A DNA stretch of 64,000 nt. It comes from Aeromonas tecta (GTDB lineage: Bacteria > Pseudomonadota > Gammaproteobacteria > Enterobacterales > Aeromonadaceae). Shown here in pieces: positions 43,092-51,254 of this stretch. Numbering within the stretch: the stretch's first letter is position 1; each line of letters opens with the position of its first letter. A program made the translations under genes and the position numbers. Below the pieces are notes generated by a model, which was not told the DNA's origin, did no database searches, and saw only the letters and a program-made list of their open reading frames with translations. The DNA is taken from positions 1 through 64,000 of the forward strand of contig NZ_CDCA01000019.1 of NCBI RefSeq assembly GCF_000820185.1, read 5' to 3'.

Positions 43092-44495
43092 ATGCGGGGA
43101 TGCGAAGATATTTCAACCAAAACCAGTCGCGTCGGCCTGTTGGCCGGCGCGCTGTTTTTTTGCCTGATTGGCAGCGTGGGCACGGCCCATGCCGCCAATC
43201 AGCAGCTTGGTGCCATGCAGTCCGAGATCAAGGAACAGCAGCAGACCATCAAGCTCAGCAAGCAGGAGCTGGCCAAGCTCAATACCCAGCTCAAGGCTGA
43301 CGAACAGGCCATCTCGGCCGCCGCCGCCAAACTCGAGCAAACCAAACAGCTACTCAAGCAGAACCAGCAGACTCTGGTCACCCTGCAGCAGGACAAGCTG
43401 GAGCTGGAACAACAGGCCAAACATCAGAAGCAGTTGCTGGCCAAGCAGGCGGAAAGCGCCTTCCAGGCGGGCAACCACGATTACCTCAAACTGCTGCTCA
43501 ATCAGCAGGATCCGGCCAAACTGAGCCGCGCCCTCGACTATTTCGACTATCTCAACAAGGCCCGTATCGAGGCCATCGAAGCCTTGCGGGCGACCCGCAC
43601 CAAGTTGGCCAAAAACCAGCAGGCGACCAAAGAGACCGAAAACCGGCTGCAAGCCCTGCTCAGCGAACAGCAAGCGTCCCACCAGAGCCTGCTGGCCAGC
43701 CAGCAGAGCCGCGCCAAGGTGCGCAACCAGTTGCAACAGTCGGTGCAGGATGACGAGCAGAAACTCACCAAGCTGGTCAAGGCGGAGAAGACCCTCAAGG
43801 CCCGGCTGGAAGAGTTGCGTCGCCAGCGGGAAGAGCAGGAGCGGCGCGAGCGGGCAGAGCGGGAACGCCTGGCCAAGCTGAAGGCCGAGCAGGAGCGCCA
43901 ACGCAAGCTGGAGGCGCAACGCCTGGCCGCCGAGCAGAAGAGAATCGCAGAACAACAGCGGATCGCGGCCCAGCAGCGCAAGGTCGGCGAGCAGCAACGG
44001 CTCGCCGCCGAGCAGCAAAAAGTCAGCGAACAACAAGGCAGGGTGGCGCAGCAGCAAGCCGCGGCGCGAAACAGTGCCAAGGCGAGCAGCAATGGCTACG
44101 GTGGCCTCAGCACCAATGGCAGCCTGCGCTGGCCGGTACAGGGCCCCATCCTCATCTCCTACGGCTCGGCCCGCACCGCCGAGCTGAAGTGGAAGGGTAC
44201 CCTGATCGGGGCCAGCGAAGGCACCCAGGTCAAGGCGGTGGCGCCGGGTCAGGTGGTCTATGCCGACTGGCTGGATGGCTTCGGCATGCTGCTGGTCATC
44301 GACCACGGCAAGGGCTACATGAGCCTCTATGGTCACAACCAGTCGCTGCTGCGCCAGGTCGGCCAGAATGTGGAGCAAGGCGAGCCCGTGGCTCTGGTGG
44401 GTGACAGCGGCGGTCAGGACAGGCCCGGCCTCTACTTCGAGATCCGCTATCAGGGCGAGGCCATCAACCCGACCAAGTGGCTGGCCAGACGCTGA
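43092..44495 (+). CDS. envC: Murein hydrolase activator EnvC
   Basis: EnvC is a periplasmic divisome protein that activates AmiA and AmiB amidases during cell separation. The 467-residue product has a signal peptide (cleavage near GTAHA). Long coiled coils rich in Gln/Glu/Lys (about 35-110 and 165-330) follow, then a degenerate C-terminal LytM/M23 domain (about 345-467, IDHGKGYMSLYGHNQSLLRQ) lacking the full zinc set, as in EnvC. It starts 9 bp after gpmM and is probably cotranscribed. The start has little visible ribosome-binding site. Confidence 0.94.
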   Translation: MRGCEDISTKTSRVGLLAGALFFCLIGSVGTAHAANQQLGAMQSEIKEQQQTIKLSKQELAKLNTQLKADEQAISAAAAKLEQTKQLLKQNQQTLVTLQQDKLELEQQAKHQKQLLAKQAESAFQAGNHDYLKLLLNQQDPAKLSRALDYFDYLNKARIEAIEALRATRTKLAKNQQATKETENRLQALLSEQQASHQSLLASQQSRAKVRNQLQQSVQDDEQKLTKLVKAEKTLKARLEELRRQREEQERRERAERERLAKLKAEQERQRKLEAQRLAAEQKRIAEQQRIAAQQRKVGEQQRLAAEQQKVSEQQGRVAQQQAAARNSAKASSNGYGGLSTNGSLRWPVQGPILISYGSARTAELKWKGTLIGASEGTQVKAVAPGQVVYADWLDGFGMLLVIDHGKGYMSLYGHNQSLLRQVGQNVEQGEPVALVGDSGGQDRPGLYFEIRYQGEAINPTKWLARR

Positions 44496-44511
44496 CCCTC
44501 GTTCAACACAT

Positions 44512-44540
44512 AAAAAAGCCTGCTTCGCGCAGGCTTTTTT
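44512..44540 (+). terminator. Rho-independent terminator of gpmM-envC
   Basis: A 12-bp perfect stem AAAAAAGCCTGC/GCAGGCTTTTTT with loop TTCGC. Confidence 0.92.
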
Positions 44541-44606
44541 GATCCGGACTGTGATTCGCAATGGGCGGCCGGCTGATGATGAAAACTTACCGCTTTTTCT
44601 GGCCGC

Positions 44607-45257
44607 TCAGGGGAAGACGATCAGGCCAATCTGCTCCAGCAGTCCCTGCTGCTGCTCCTCACTGATCTGTACCCCGTCCAGGTTGACCCGGCGCAGATCC
44701 AGCCCGGGCAGATCGCACTGGCGCAGATCGCAACCCTGCAAGTTGAAGCTGGTCCAGTCTATCTGGCCGAACTCGGAGCCACTGAGATCGGATCCCGCCA
44801 GCGAGGCGCTCAGCAGGTTGGCTCCCTGCCAGCAGTTGCCACTCAGCTCACACTTCTCCAGCAGGCAGCCCTCGAAGTTCGCATAGCTGAAGTTGTTGCC
44901 GGTCAGATGGGCCTCGCAGAAGTAGCTCCTGACAGTGATCTGGTTGGCAAAACTGGCGCGGGCGAAGTTGATGCCCATCGCCTGGCAGTCCCGCAGCTCC
45001 AGCCCAAGGCACTGGCTGCGGCTCAAGTCAGCCAGGGTCAGATCGCAGCGCAGGAAGCTGGCCTCGCGCAGATCGCAGCCCTGCAACTGGCAGCCGAGCT
45101 CACGTTCCCGCTCATAGAAGCTGCAATCGACGAAGCGGCACTCGCTCAAATCCAGCCAGGAGAAGGTGCAGTCGATAAAGCGGCACTCCACGAACTGCTC
45201 ATCCGCCACCTCCTGCTGCTCGAACCGCTTGCCCTCTAAGCACTTGCCCTTGATCAT
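44607..45257 (-). CDS. Pentapeptide-repeat protein of the Qnr family (chromosomal quinolone-resistance type)
   Basis: A 216-residue right-handed beta-helix protein made of pentapeptides (A/C-D/N-L/F-X-X), the length of Qnr proteins. It shows Qnr signatures: FYERERELGCQLQGCDLREA aligns with FYDRESQKGCNFSRA, LGLELRDCQAMGINFARASF with the corresponding QnrB block, then YFCEAHLTGNNFSYANFEG and a C-terminal helix GLLEQIGLIVFP. Qnr proteins protect gyrase and topoisomerase IV. It is divergent from gntR, with AGGGGAGG before the ATG. No LexA box precedes it, unlike qnrB. Whether it confers resistance cannot be told. Confidence 0.85.
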   Translation of the reverse strand: MIKGKCLEGKRFEQQEVADEQFVECRFIDCTFSWLDLSECRFVDCSFYERERELGCQLQGCDLREASFLRCDLTLADLSRSQCLGLELRDCQAMGINFARASFANQITVRSYFCEAHLTGNNFSYANFEGCLLEKCELSGNCWQGANLLSASLAGSDLSGSEFGQIDWTSFNLQGCDLRQCDLPGLDLRRVNLDGVQISEEQQQGLLEQIGLIVFP

Positions 45258-45312
45258 CCGAAACCTCCCCTAGTGATGGCGCCATATGCTGACTTTATTG
45301 CGCAAAAACGGT

Positions 45313-45330
45313 AATGTTACCTGTAACATT
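45313..45330. promoter_or_regulatory. GntR operator upstream of gntR
   Basis: AATGTTACCTGTAACATT is an 18-bp perfect palindrome, like the E. coli GntR operator. It lies 16 bp before the gntR ATG, suggesting autoregulation. It is also in the promoter region of the divergent qnr-like gene. Confidence 0.8.
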
Positions 45331-45346
45331 TTTGCCGGATCCCGAG

Positions 45347-46354
45347 ATGAACGACACCCGCAAGCGCCGCCCCACCCTGCAGGACATAGCCGACCTGACC
45401 GGGGTCACCAAGATGACCGTCAGTCGCTACCTGCGCGACCCGCAGGCCGTGGCCGAAGCCACCCGTGAGCGGATCGCCACCGCGGTGGAGGAGCTCGGCT
45501 ATATCCCGAACCGGGCGCCGGACATGCTCTCCAACGCCACCAGCAAGGCGATCGGCATCCTGATCCCCTCGCTCTCCAACCAGGTCTTCTCCGCCGTGGT
45601 GCACGGCATAGAAGCGGTGACCCGCCCCGCTGGCTACCAGACCCTGCTCGCCCACTACGGCTACAGCCCTGAGCGGGAGGAGGAGCAGGTGGCGTCCCTG
45701 CTCTCCTACAACGTGGACGGCCTGATCCTGTCGGACAGCCAGCACACCGAGCGCACCCGCAAGATGATCGCCACCGCCGGCATCCCGGTGGTGGAGACCA
45801 TGGATCTGCCGCAGGCCCCCATCGACATGGTGGTCGGCATGGATCACCGCGCCGCGGCCCGGGCCATGGTAACAGAGATGCTACGCCGGGGGCGGCGCAA
45901 GGTGGTCTATCTCGGTGCCCGGCTCGATGTGCGCACCCAGCTGCGGATGGAAGGTTACTACCAGGCGATGACCGATGCGGGCCTCGCCGGCCAGCACCTG
46001 CTGACCGAGCAATCCTCCAGCTTCACCCTGGGGGGCCAGCTGCTGGAGCAGGCGATGGCACGCCATCCGGATCTGGATGGGCTGTTTTGCACCAACGATG
46101 ATCTGGCAGTCGGCGCCCTGCTGCAGTGCCAGGCCAGGCAGATAGCGGTGCCCCGGCAGATCGCCATCGCCGGCAGCAACGCCCTCGACATCGGCCATGC
46201 CATGACTCCCAAACTTGCCAGCATCATCACCCCGCGCGAGGCGATCGGTCGCGAGGCGGCGACCATGCTGCTGGCCCGGCTCGGCGGCGCGCCGCTGGCC
46301 GAGACTTGCAAAGATATGGGCTTCTCCCTCTATGAAGGGGACAGCCTGGGCTAG
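45347..46354 (+). CDS. gntR: Gluconate-responsive LacI-family repressor GntR
   Basis: A 335-residue repressor. The N-terminal LacI-type HTH is RPTLQDIADLTGVTKMTVSR with hinge helix; a periplasmic-binding-protein-like effector domain follows. The ATG at 45347 gives MNDTRKRRPT; 11 extra codons upstream overlap the operator and are not conserved. Matching operators before gntR and between gntK and gntT indicate control of the adjoining gluconate genes. Confidence 0.93.
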   Translation: MNDTRKRRPTLQDIADLTGVTKMTVSRYLRDPQAVAEATRERIATAVEELGYIPNRAPDMLSNATSKAIGILIPSLSNQVFSAVVHGIEAVTRPAGYQTLLAHYGYSPEREEEQVASLLSYNVDGLILSDSQHTERTRKMIATAGIPVVETMDLPQAPIDMVVGMDHRAAARAMVTEMLRRGRRKVVYLGARLDVRTQLRMEGYYQAMTDAGLAGQHLLTEQSSSFTLGGQLLEQAMARHPDLDGLFCTNDDLAVGALLQCQARQIAVPRQIAIAGSNALDIGHAMTPKLASIITPREAIGREAATMLLARLGGAPLAETCKDMGFSLYEGDSLG

Positions 46355-46423
46355 GCCCCTCTCCCCGCGTCCGACCCTGCTCCCACAGCAGAGAAAAGCG
46401 CTCAAAGCCCTTTAACAGCCATC

Positions 46424-46460
46424 AAAAAAACAGGCACCCTGGGGGTAGCCTGTTTGATTT
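46424..46460. terminator. Bidirectional terminator between gntR and eda
   Basis: AAACAGGC(ACCC)/(GGGT)AGCCTGTTT hairpin with one bulge, flanked by A and T tracts. Confidence 0.82.
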
Positions 46461-46477
46461 TTCTAAACGATGTTAGC

Positions 46478-47119
46478 TTAGCGTTTAACCATTTCAACCG
46501 CTTCGCGGGACAAACGGGTCACCTCGTCCCAGTTGCCGGCCTTGACCGCATCGGCCGGCAGCATCCAGGAGCCGCCGACGGTGGCGACACACTTCAGTGC
46601 CAGATAGTCGGCCACGTTTTTCGGGCCAATGCCGCCGGTCGGGCAGAAGCGCACCTGAGGCAGGGGCGCTGCGATGGCAGACAGCGCCTTGGTGCCACCG
46701 TTCGCCTCGGCCGGGAAGAACTTCAGGTGGTCATAACCCGCTTCCAGCGCCTGCATCACCTCGGACGGCGTCGCCACCCCGGGGATCAGTGGCGCCGTGC
46801 TCTTGGCGGCATGGGCCAGCAGCGCCGGCGTCATGCCCGGGGAGATGACGAAGCGGGCACCAGCGGCCACGGCGGCATCGAACTGCGCGCAGTTGAGCAC
46901 GGTACCGGCGCCCACCATGGCTTCTGGCATCTCCTTGGCGATCAAGGCGATGGCGTCCAGCGCCACCGGGGTGCGCAGGGTGATCTCGAATACCGAGATG
47001 CCGCCGGCCAGCAGGGCCTTGGCCATGGGCAGGGCCTGCTCCAGATCGTTGATGACCATCACGGGGACCAGCGGGGAGGCGGCAAACACCTCGGCAGGAG
47101 TCACTTTCCAGTTTTGCAT
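46478..47119 (-). CDS. eda: KDPG/KHG aldolase (2-dehydro-3-deoxy-phosphogluconate aldolase)
   Basis: Eda cleaves KDPG into pyruvate and glyceraldehyde-3-phosphate, the last step of the Entner-Doudoroff pathway. The 213-residue protein has the family motifs FEITLRTPVALDAI, GAGTVLNCAQ, FVISPGM, the Schiff-base lysine in YDHLKFFPAEANGG and PTGGIGPKNV. It is downstream of edd with a 34-bp gap. Confidence 0.97.
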   Translation of the reverse strand: MQNWKVTPAEVFAASPLVPVMVINDLEQALPMAKALLAGGISVFEITLRTPVALDAIALIAKEMPEAMVGAGTVLNCAQFDAAVAAGARFVISPGMTPALLAHAAKSTAPLIPGVATPSEVMQALEAGYDHLKFFPAEANGGTKALSAIAAPLPQVRFCPTGGIGPKNVADYLALKCVATVGGSWMLPADAVKAGNWDEVTRLSREAVEMVKR

Positions 47120-47153
47120 AGCTCTTCCTTAGTCAGCTCTGAGTCAAAGGCTC

Positions 47154-48950
47154 TTAGTCAAAAATAGTGGCGCCGCACTCGGCGCTCGATACCGCGCGAC
47201 GCATCACGCTAAACAGTTCACGGCCCCAACCCTCTTGTTCCAGGCTGAGATCGATCTCGGCCGGGGTGCGGCCGGTCAAGTCGGTCAAACAATCCAAGGT
47301 ACCCGCCTCGGCATCCACCCGCAGCAGATCGCCGTCGGCAAGCAGGCCGATGGCGCCGCCGTGCAGTGCCTCCGGGGTGACGTGGATGGCGGCCGGGATC
47401 TTGCCGGAGGCACCGGACAGGCGGCCATCGGTGACCAGCGCCACCTTGTGCCCCGCTTTTTGCAGGTTGCCGAGGATCGGCATCAACTTGTGCAGTTCCG
47501 GCATGCCGTTGGCGGCCGGGCCATTGTGGCGCACTACGATGACCGCATCCTGATTGAGGGTGCCCGCCTTGTAAGCCGCCTCCACCGCATGTTGGGAGGA
47601 GAAGACCCGGGCGGGTGCCTCGATGACACGGTATTCCGGCGCCACGGCCGAGACCTTGACCACGGCGCGACCCAGGTTGCCAGACAGCAGCTTGGTGCCG
47701 CCAGTGGCCTGGAACACAGTGCCGGACGGCGACAACACGCTCGGGTCGGTAGTTTCGCCCACCGGCTGCCACCGCAGTTTGCCATCCACCAATTGCGGAC
47801 GACTGAGATAGTCCTGCATCTCGCCGAAGGCCGGAGTGGCATCCATGTGGATCAGCCCCTCCTGCGCCAGCCGGCGCATCAGACCGGGCACGGCGCCGGC
47901 CTGCTCGAACGCATTCACGTCCGCCGGGCCGTTCGGGTACATGCGCACCAAGAGCGGCACCACGTCGGAGAGGTCGCTCAAGTCATCCCAGGTCAGGTGC
48001 AGGCCGGCGGCGCGGGCCAGCGCCACCATGTGGATGCTGTGGTTGGTGCTGCCACCGGAGGCGAGCAGGGCCACCAGACCGTTGACCAGGGAGCGCTCGT
48101 CCAGCACCTCGCTCAGGGGGCGATAGGCCGGGGAGCCAGGGATCATGGCGCTGATGCGACGGGCCGCCTCGGCGGTCAGGGCATGGCGCAGTGCGCTGTG
48201 CGGGTGCACGAAGGCGGAGCCCGGCAGCATCAGGCCCATGGCCTCGAACACCAGCTGGTTGGTGTTGGCGGTGCCGTAGAAGGTGCAGGTACCGGGCGCA
48301 TGGTAGGCGCCACACTCCATCTCCAGCAGGGCGTCACGCCCCACCTGACCGGCGGCAAACTGCTGGCGCACCTTCACCTTCTCGTCGTTGCTGATGCCGC
48401 TGGCCATGGGGCCGGCCGGCACGAAGGCGGTGGGCAGATGGGCATGGGAGAGCGCCCCCATGATCTGGCCAGGGGCAATCTTGTCGCAGATGCCGAGCAG
48501 CAGGGTGGCATCGAAGGTGTTGTGGGAGAGCGACAACGCGGTGGCCTGGGCGATCAGATCCCGGGAGAACAGGGACATGTCCATCCCCGGTTGACCCTGA
48601 GTGACGCCGTCACACATGGCGGGCACGCCACCGGCGACCTGGGCGCTGTGGCCGAGCGCCGCCAGCGTGGCCTTGATCTGATCCGGATAACCCTGATAGG
48701 GCTGATGGGCGCTCAGCATGTCGTTGTAGGCGGTGACGATGCCGACGTTGGCGCGGGTCAGATCGAGGATCCGGCCCTTCTCATCCGTGCTGCAGGCCGC
48801 CACGGCGTGGGCCAGGTTGCCGCAGGCCAGGGCGGCGCGGGTCTTGCCCTGCTCGGCCTGACGCTGAATACGGGCCAGGAAGGCAGCGCGGCGAGCACGG
48901 CTGCGCTCACGGATGCGATCGGTGACCGCGGTGATCACGGGATGAGTCAT
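47154..48950 (-). CDS. edd: Phosphogluconate dehydratase
   Basis: Edd dehydrates 6-phosphogluconate to KDPG and carries a [4Fe-4S] cluster. The 598-residue protein of the IlvD/Edd family has Cys residues in GGVPAMCDGVTQGQPGMDM, LLGICDKIAPGQIMG and YHAPGTCTFYGTANT. Its start (MTHPVITAVTDRIRERS) is copied in the 22-codon mini-ORF just upstream, whose stop overlaps the edd ATG (ATGA). The order gntK-[mini-ORF]-edd-eda makes one operon. Confidence 0.97.
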   Translation of the reverse strand: MTHPVITAVTDRIRERSRARRAAFLARIQRQAEQGKTRAALACGNLAHAVAACSTDEKGRILDLTRANVGIVTAYNDMLSAHQPYQGYPDQIKATLAALGHSAQVAGGVPAMCDGVTQGQPGMDMSLFSRDLIAQATALSLSHNTFDATLLLGICDKIAPGQIMGALSHAHLPTAFVPAGPMASGISNDEKVKVRQQFAAGQVGRDALLEMECGAYHAPGTCTFYGTANTNQLVFEAMGLMLPGSAFVHPHSALRHALTAEAARRISAMIPGSPAYRPLSEVLDERSLVNGLVALLASGGSTNHSIHMVALARAAGLHLTWDDLSDLSDVVPLLVRMYPNGPADVNAFEQAGAVPGLMRRLAQEGLIHMDATPAFGEMQDYLSRPQLVDGKLRWQPVGETTDPSVLSPSGTVFQATGGTKLLSGNLGRAVVKVSAVAPEYRVIEAPARVFSSQHAVEAAYKAGTLNQDAVIVVRHNGPAANGMPELHKLMPILGNLQKAGHKVALVTDGRLSGASGKIPAAIHVTPEALHGGAIGLLADGDLLRVDAEAGTLDCLTDLTGRTPAEIDLSLEQEGWGRELFSVMRRAVSSAECGATIFD

Positions 48951-49015
48951 GACGCTTGCTCCAGTGCAGTAATGAAGGGGCGGTCGGTAGCCGCCGGGAT
49001 CAGGGGGCGGCTCAT
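48947..49015 (-). CDS. 22-codon mini-ORF between gntK and edd, formed by a junction duplication
   Basis: It encodes MSRPLIPAATDR-PFI-TALEQAS. The first 12 residues match the edd start (MTHPVITAVTDR) and the end matches the gntK end (TALEQAL), as if a 65-bp unit spanning the gntK/edd junction had been tandemly duplicated. Its ATG overlaps the gntK stop, and its stop overlaps the edd ATG, both as ATGA. GGAG lies 8 bases before both ATGs, so ribosome coupling is kept. Whether the peptide has a role is unknown. Confidence 0.5.
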   Translation of the reverse strand: MSRPLIPAATDRPFITALEQAS

Positions 49016-49521
49016 AGGGCCTGCTCCAGTGCCGTGACGGCGCGATCGACCACCTGATCGAAGGTCCCGTCTATGTCGATATGGAATACCCCGGCCTCGC
49101 CATCCGGCCGCTCCAGGGTATCAAACTGGCTTTGTACCATGCTTTCTCGCATGAAGTGGCCCTTGCGTGCCCGCATCCGCTCGAGGATCAGCGGCTGGCT
49201 ACCGTCCAGGAACAGGAAGTGTACCGAGTCATTGCCCTCGCGGATCTGATCGCGGTACTGACGCTTGAGGGCGGAGCAGACGATCACCCCTACCTCGTTC
49301 TTCTGCTCAAGGCTGTAGGCCGCATCGCGGATCCGCTCAAGCCAGGGGGCGCGGTCTTCATCGTTGAGCGGATTGCCCGCGGCCATCTTCTGGATATTGG
49401 CACGGGGGTGCAAATCATCACCGTCGATGAACTTGGCGCCGAGGACTTCAGCCACCCGAAGGCCGACACTGGATTTGCCGCTACCACACACACCCATCAC
49501 GATAATGCTCTTACCCGCCAT
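49012..49521 (-). CDS. gntK: Gluconokinase
   Basis: GntK phosphorylates gluconate to 6-phosphogluconate, which feeds Edd/Eda. The 169-residue product has a P-loop VCGSGKSS (11-18), the family segments IDGDDLHPRANIQKM and KRQYRDQIR, and the FHIDIDGTFDQVV tail. It is first in the gntK-edd-eda operon and divergent from gntT; two tandem GntR operators lie in front. Confidence 0.96.
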   Translation of the reverse strand: MAGKSIIVMGVCGSGKSSVGLRVAEVLGAKFIDGDDLHPRANIQKMAAGNPLNDEDRAPWLERIRDAAYSLEQKNEVGVIVCSALKRQYRDQIREGNDSVHFLFLDGSQPLILERMRARKGHFMRESMVQSQFDTLERPDGEAGVFHIDIDGTFDQVVDRAVTALEQAL

Positions 49522-49580
49522 TGTTTGACCTCTATCTCATTTTTCAAAAAACGTGCTGTTGATGGGTTTTAACTTAGCAC

Positions 49581-49606
49581 GTTACCGGTAACATGTTACC
49601 GGTAAC
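49581..49606. promoter_or_regulatory. Two tandem GntR operators between gntK and gntT
   Basis: GTTACCGGTAAC occurs twice with centres 14 bp apart (49581-49592, 49595-49606), in the form ACGTTACCGGTAACATGTTA followed by CCGGTAACA. The dyads match the GntR core TGTTAC-GTAACA. Their place 60 bp before gntK and 160 bp before gntT fits joint repression. Confidence 0.82.
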
Positions 49607-49615
49607 AACGAAAAA

Positions 49616-49631
49616 TGTGAAGTCTGCCACA
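49616..49631. promoter_or_regulatory. Probable CRP site upstream of gntT
   Basis: TGTGA-AGTCTG-CCACA differs from the CRP consensus TGTGA-N6-TCACA at one position and has AAAA on the left flank. It lies next to the GntR operators, consistent with catabolite control of gluconate use. Confidence 0.5.
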
Positions 49632-49766
49632 GACTGAACGCACTCATAGACATCCGGGCCGACGATCCAGGGCCTGTGCCATAAATCTAAATAAATCATA
49701 AAGATATGGTTTGCTGACTGAGCAGCAAGGTGTCGACATCGAACTTGGAATAAGGAACGCATAACA

Positions 49767-51107
49767 ATGTCAGACCTCTCCCTGATCATGACAGCCGCCG
49801 GTTCCATCGTGCTGCTGCTCTTTCTGGTGATGAAGGCCCGCCTGCACGCCGTGGTCTCCCTCATCCTGGTCTCCATGATCGCCGGCCTCGCCGCCGGCAT
49901 GAACCCGGCCGATATCGCCGCCACCATCCAGAAAGGGATGGGTGGCACCCTCGGCTTCGTGGCCGTGGTGGTGGCGCTCGGCGCCATGTTTGGCAAGGTG
50001 ATGGAAGTCACCGGTGCCCTCGACCGGGTCGCTCACACCTTGCTCGGCACCTTCGGCGTCAAACGCGCCAGCTGGGCCATGACGCTCACCGGCTTTGTCT
50101 GTGCCCTGCCGCTGTTCTTCGATGTCGCCGTGGTGCTGCTGATCGGGGTTGCCTTCGCCGTCGTCCGCCGTGGTGGCGGTAGCGTGGTGAAAATCGGTAT
50201 CGCCCTGCTGGCGGGCATCGCCACCTGCCAGGCCTTCCTCATTCCCGCGCCGGGCCCGATCCTGGTTGCCTCCCAGCTAGGGGCCGATTTTGGCTACATG
50301 ATCCTGTTTGGCCTCCTGGCCGCCATCCCGGCCATGATCCTGGCGGGCCCGCTGTTTGGTGAGCTGATCAGCAAGGTGGTGGATGTGCCGCTGCCGGCCG
50401 ATGCCCAGAACAGCGCCCATGACGACAGCAAGACCCTGCCCTCCTTCGGGCTGGCCATGGGCCTCATCGGCCTGCCGCTGCTGCTGATCGGCCTCAAGAC
50501 CATCGTCGGCCGCTTCGTCGAGGTCGGCTCCACCCTGCACAACTGGCTGGAGTTCATCGGCCACCCCTTCACCGCCATCATGGTCGCCTGTCTGGCCGCC
50601 TTCTATCTGCTGGGGATCCGTCGCGGCATGTCCCGTGACCAGGTGATGAACGTCTGCAACAGCGCCATCCAGCCTGCTGGAGTCATCATCCTGGTGACCG
50701 GTGCCGGCGGCGTGTTCAAGCAGGTACTGGTGGATTCCGGGGTCGGTGCCGCCCTCGGCAACATGCTGGCCGACTCCGGTCTGCCCATAGTCGCGCTGGC
50801 CTTCATCCTGGCGGCCGCAGTGCGGGTCATTCAGGGTTCAGCCACCGTTGCCATGCTGACCGCCTGCGGCCTGGTGCTGCCGATGCTGGAGCCGCTCGGC
50901 CTGAACGGGGCCCAGCTGGCCGCCGTCACCATCGCCATCGGCGGCGGAGCCATCGTCTTGTCCCATGTCAACGACTCCGGTTTCTGGCTGGCCAACCGCT
51001 ATCTCGGCCTCTCCGAGAAGCAGACCCTGCAGACCTGGACCGTGATGGAAACCATCATCGGTACCACGGGTGGTGTGGTGGCGATGATCATCTACAGTTT
51101 CCTGTAA
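49767..51107 (+). CDS. gntT: Gluconate permease, GntP family
   Basis: A 446-residue inner-membrane H+/gluconate symporter with about 12-14 membrane helices. GntP-family features include LILVSMIAGLAAGMNP, PLFFDVAVVLLIGVAF, PAPGPILVASQLGADFG and VNDSGFWLANRYLGLS. It is divergent from gntK and shares GntR operators. Together gntT, gntK, edd and eda take gluconate through uptake, phosphorylation and the Entner-Doudoroff steps. Confidence 0.95.
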   Translation: MSDLSLIMTAAGSIVLLLFLVMKARLHAVVSLILVSMIAGLAAGMNPADIAATIQKGMGGTLGFVAVVVALGAMFGKVMEVTGALDRVAHTLLGTFGVKRASWAMTLTGFVCALPLFFDVAVVLLIGVAFAVVRRGGGSVVKIGIALLAGIATCQAFLIPAPGPILVASQLGADFGYMILFGLLAAIPAMILAGPLFGELISKVVDVPLPADAQNSAHDDSKTLPSFGLAMGLIGLPLLLIGLKTIVGRFVEVGSTLHNWLEFIGHPFTAIMVACLAAFYLLGIRRGMSRDQVMNVCNSAIQPAGVIILVTGAGGVFKQVLVDSGVGAALGNMLADSGLPIVALAFILAAAVRVIQGSATVAMLTACGLVLPMLEPLGLNGAQLAAVTIAIGGGAIVLSHVNDSGFWLANRYLGLSEKQTLQTWTVMETIIGTTGGVVAMIIYSFL

Positions 51108-51122
51108 GCAAGTTCGCCCGCG

Positions 51123-51150
51123 AAAAAGGCTTCCAATGTGAGGCCTTTTT
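51123..51150 (+). terminator. Terminator of gntT
   Basis: AAAAAGGCTTC and GAGGCCTTTTT pair (one G-U) around a short loop; a T run ends the stem. Confidence 0.8.
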
Positions 51151-51254
51151 CATCTTTCTGACGATTCTTTCTTTGGCTGAGAGGGCGAGATTGCTAGAAT
51201 CGCCTATTCATTGCCTCGAGTGGAACGCTTAACCCCGTGATTTCAGGTTTCTCT

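Noticed and set aside
45258..45346. LexA box for the qnr-like gene
   Set aside because: Searched because qnrB is SOS-regulated; no CTGT-N8-ACAG is present. The palindrome there is a GntR operator.
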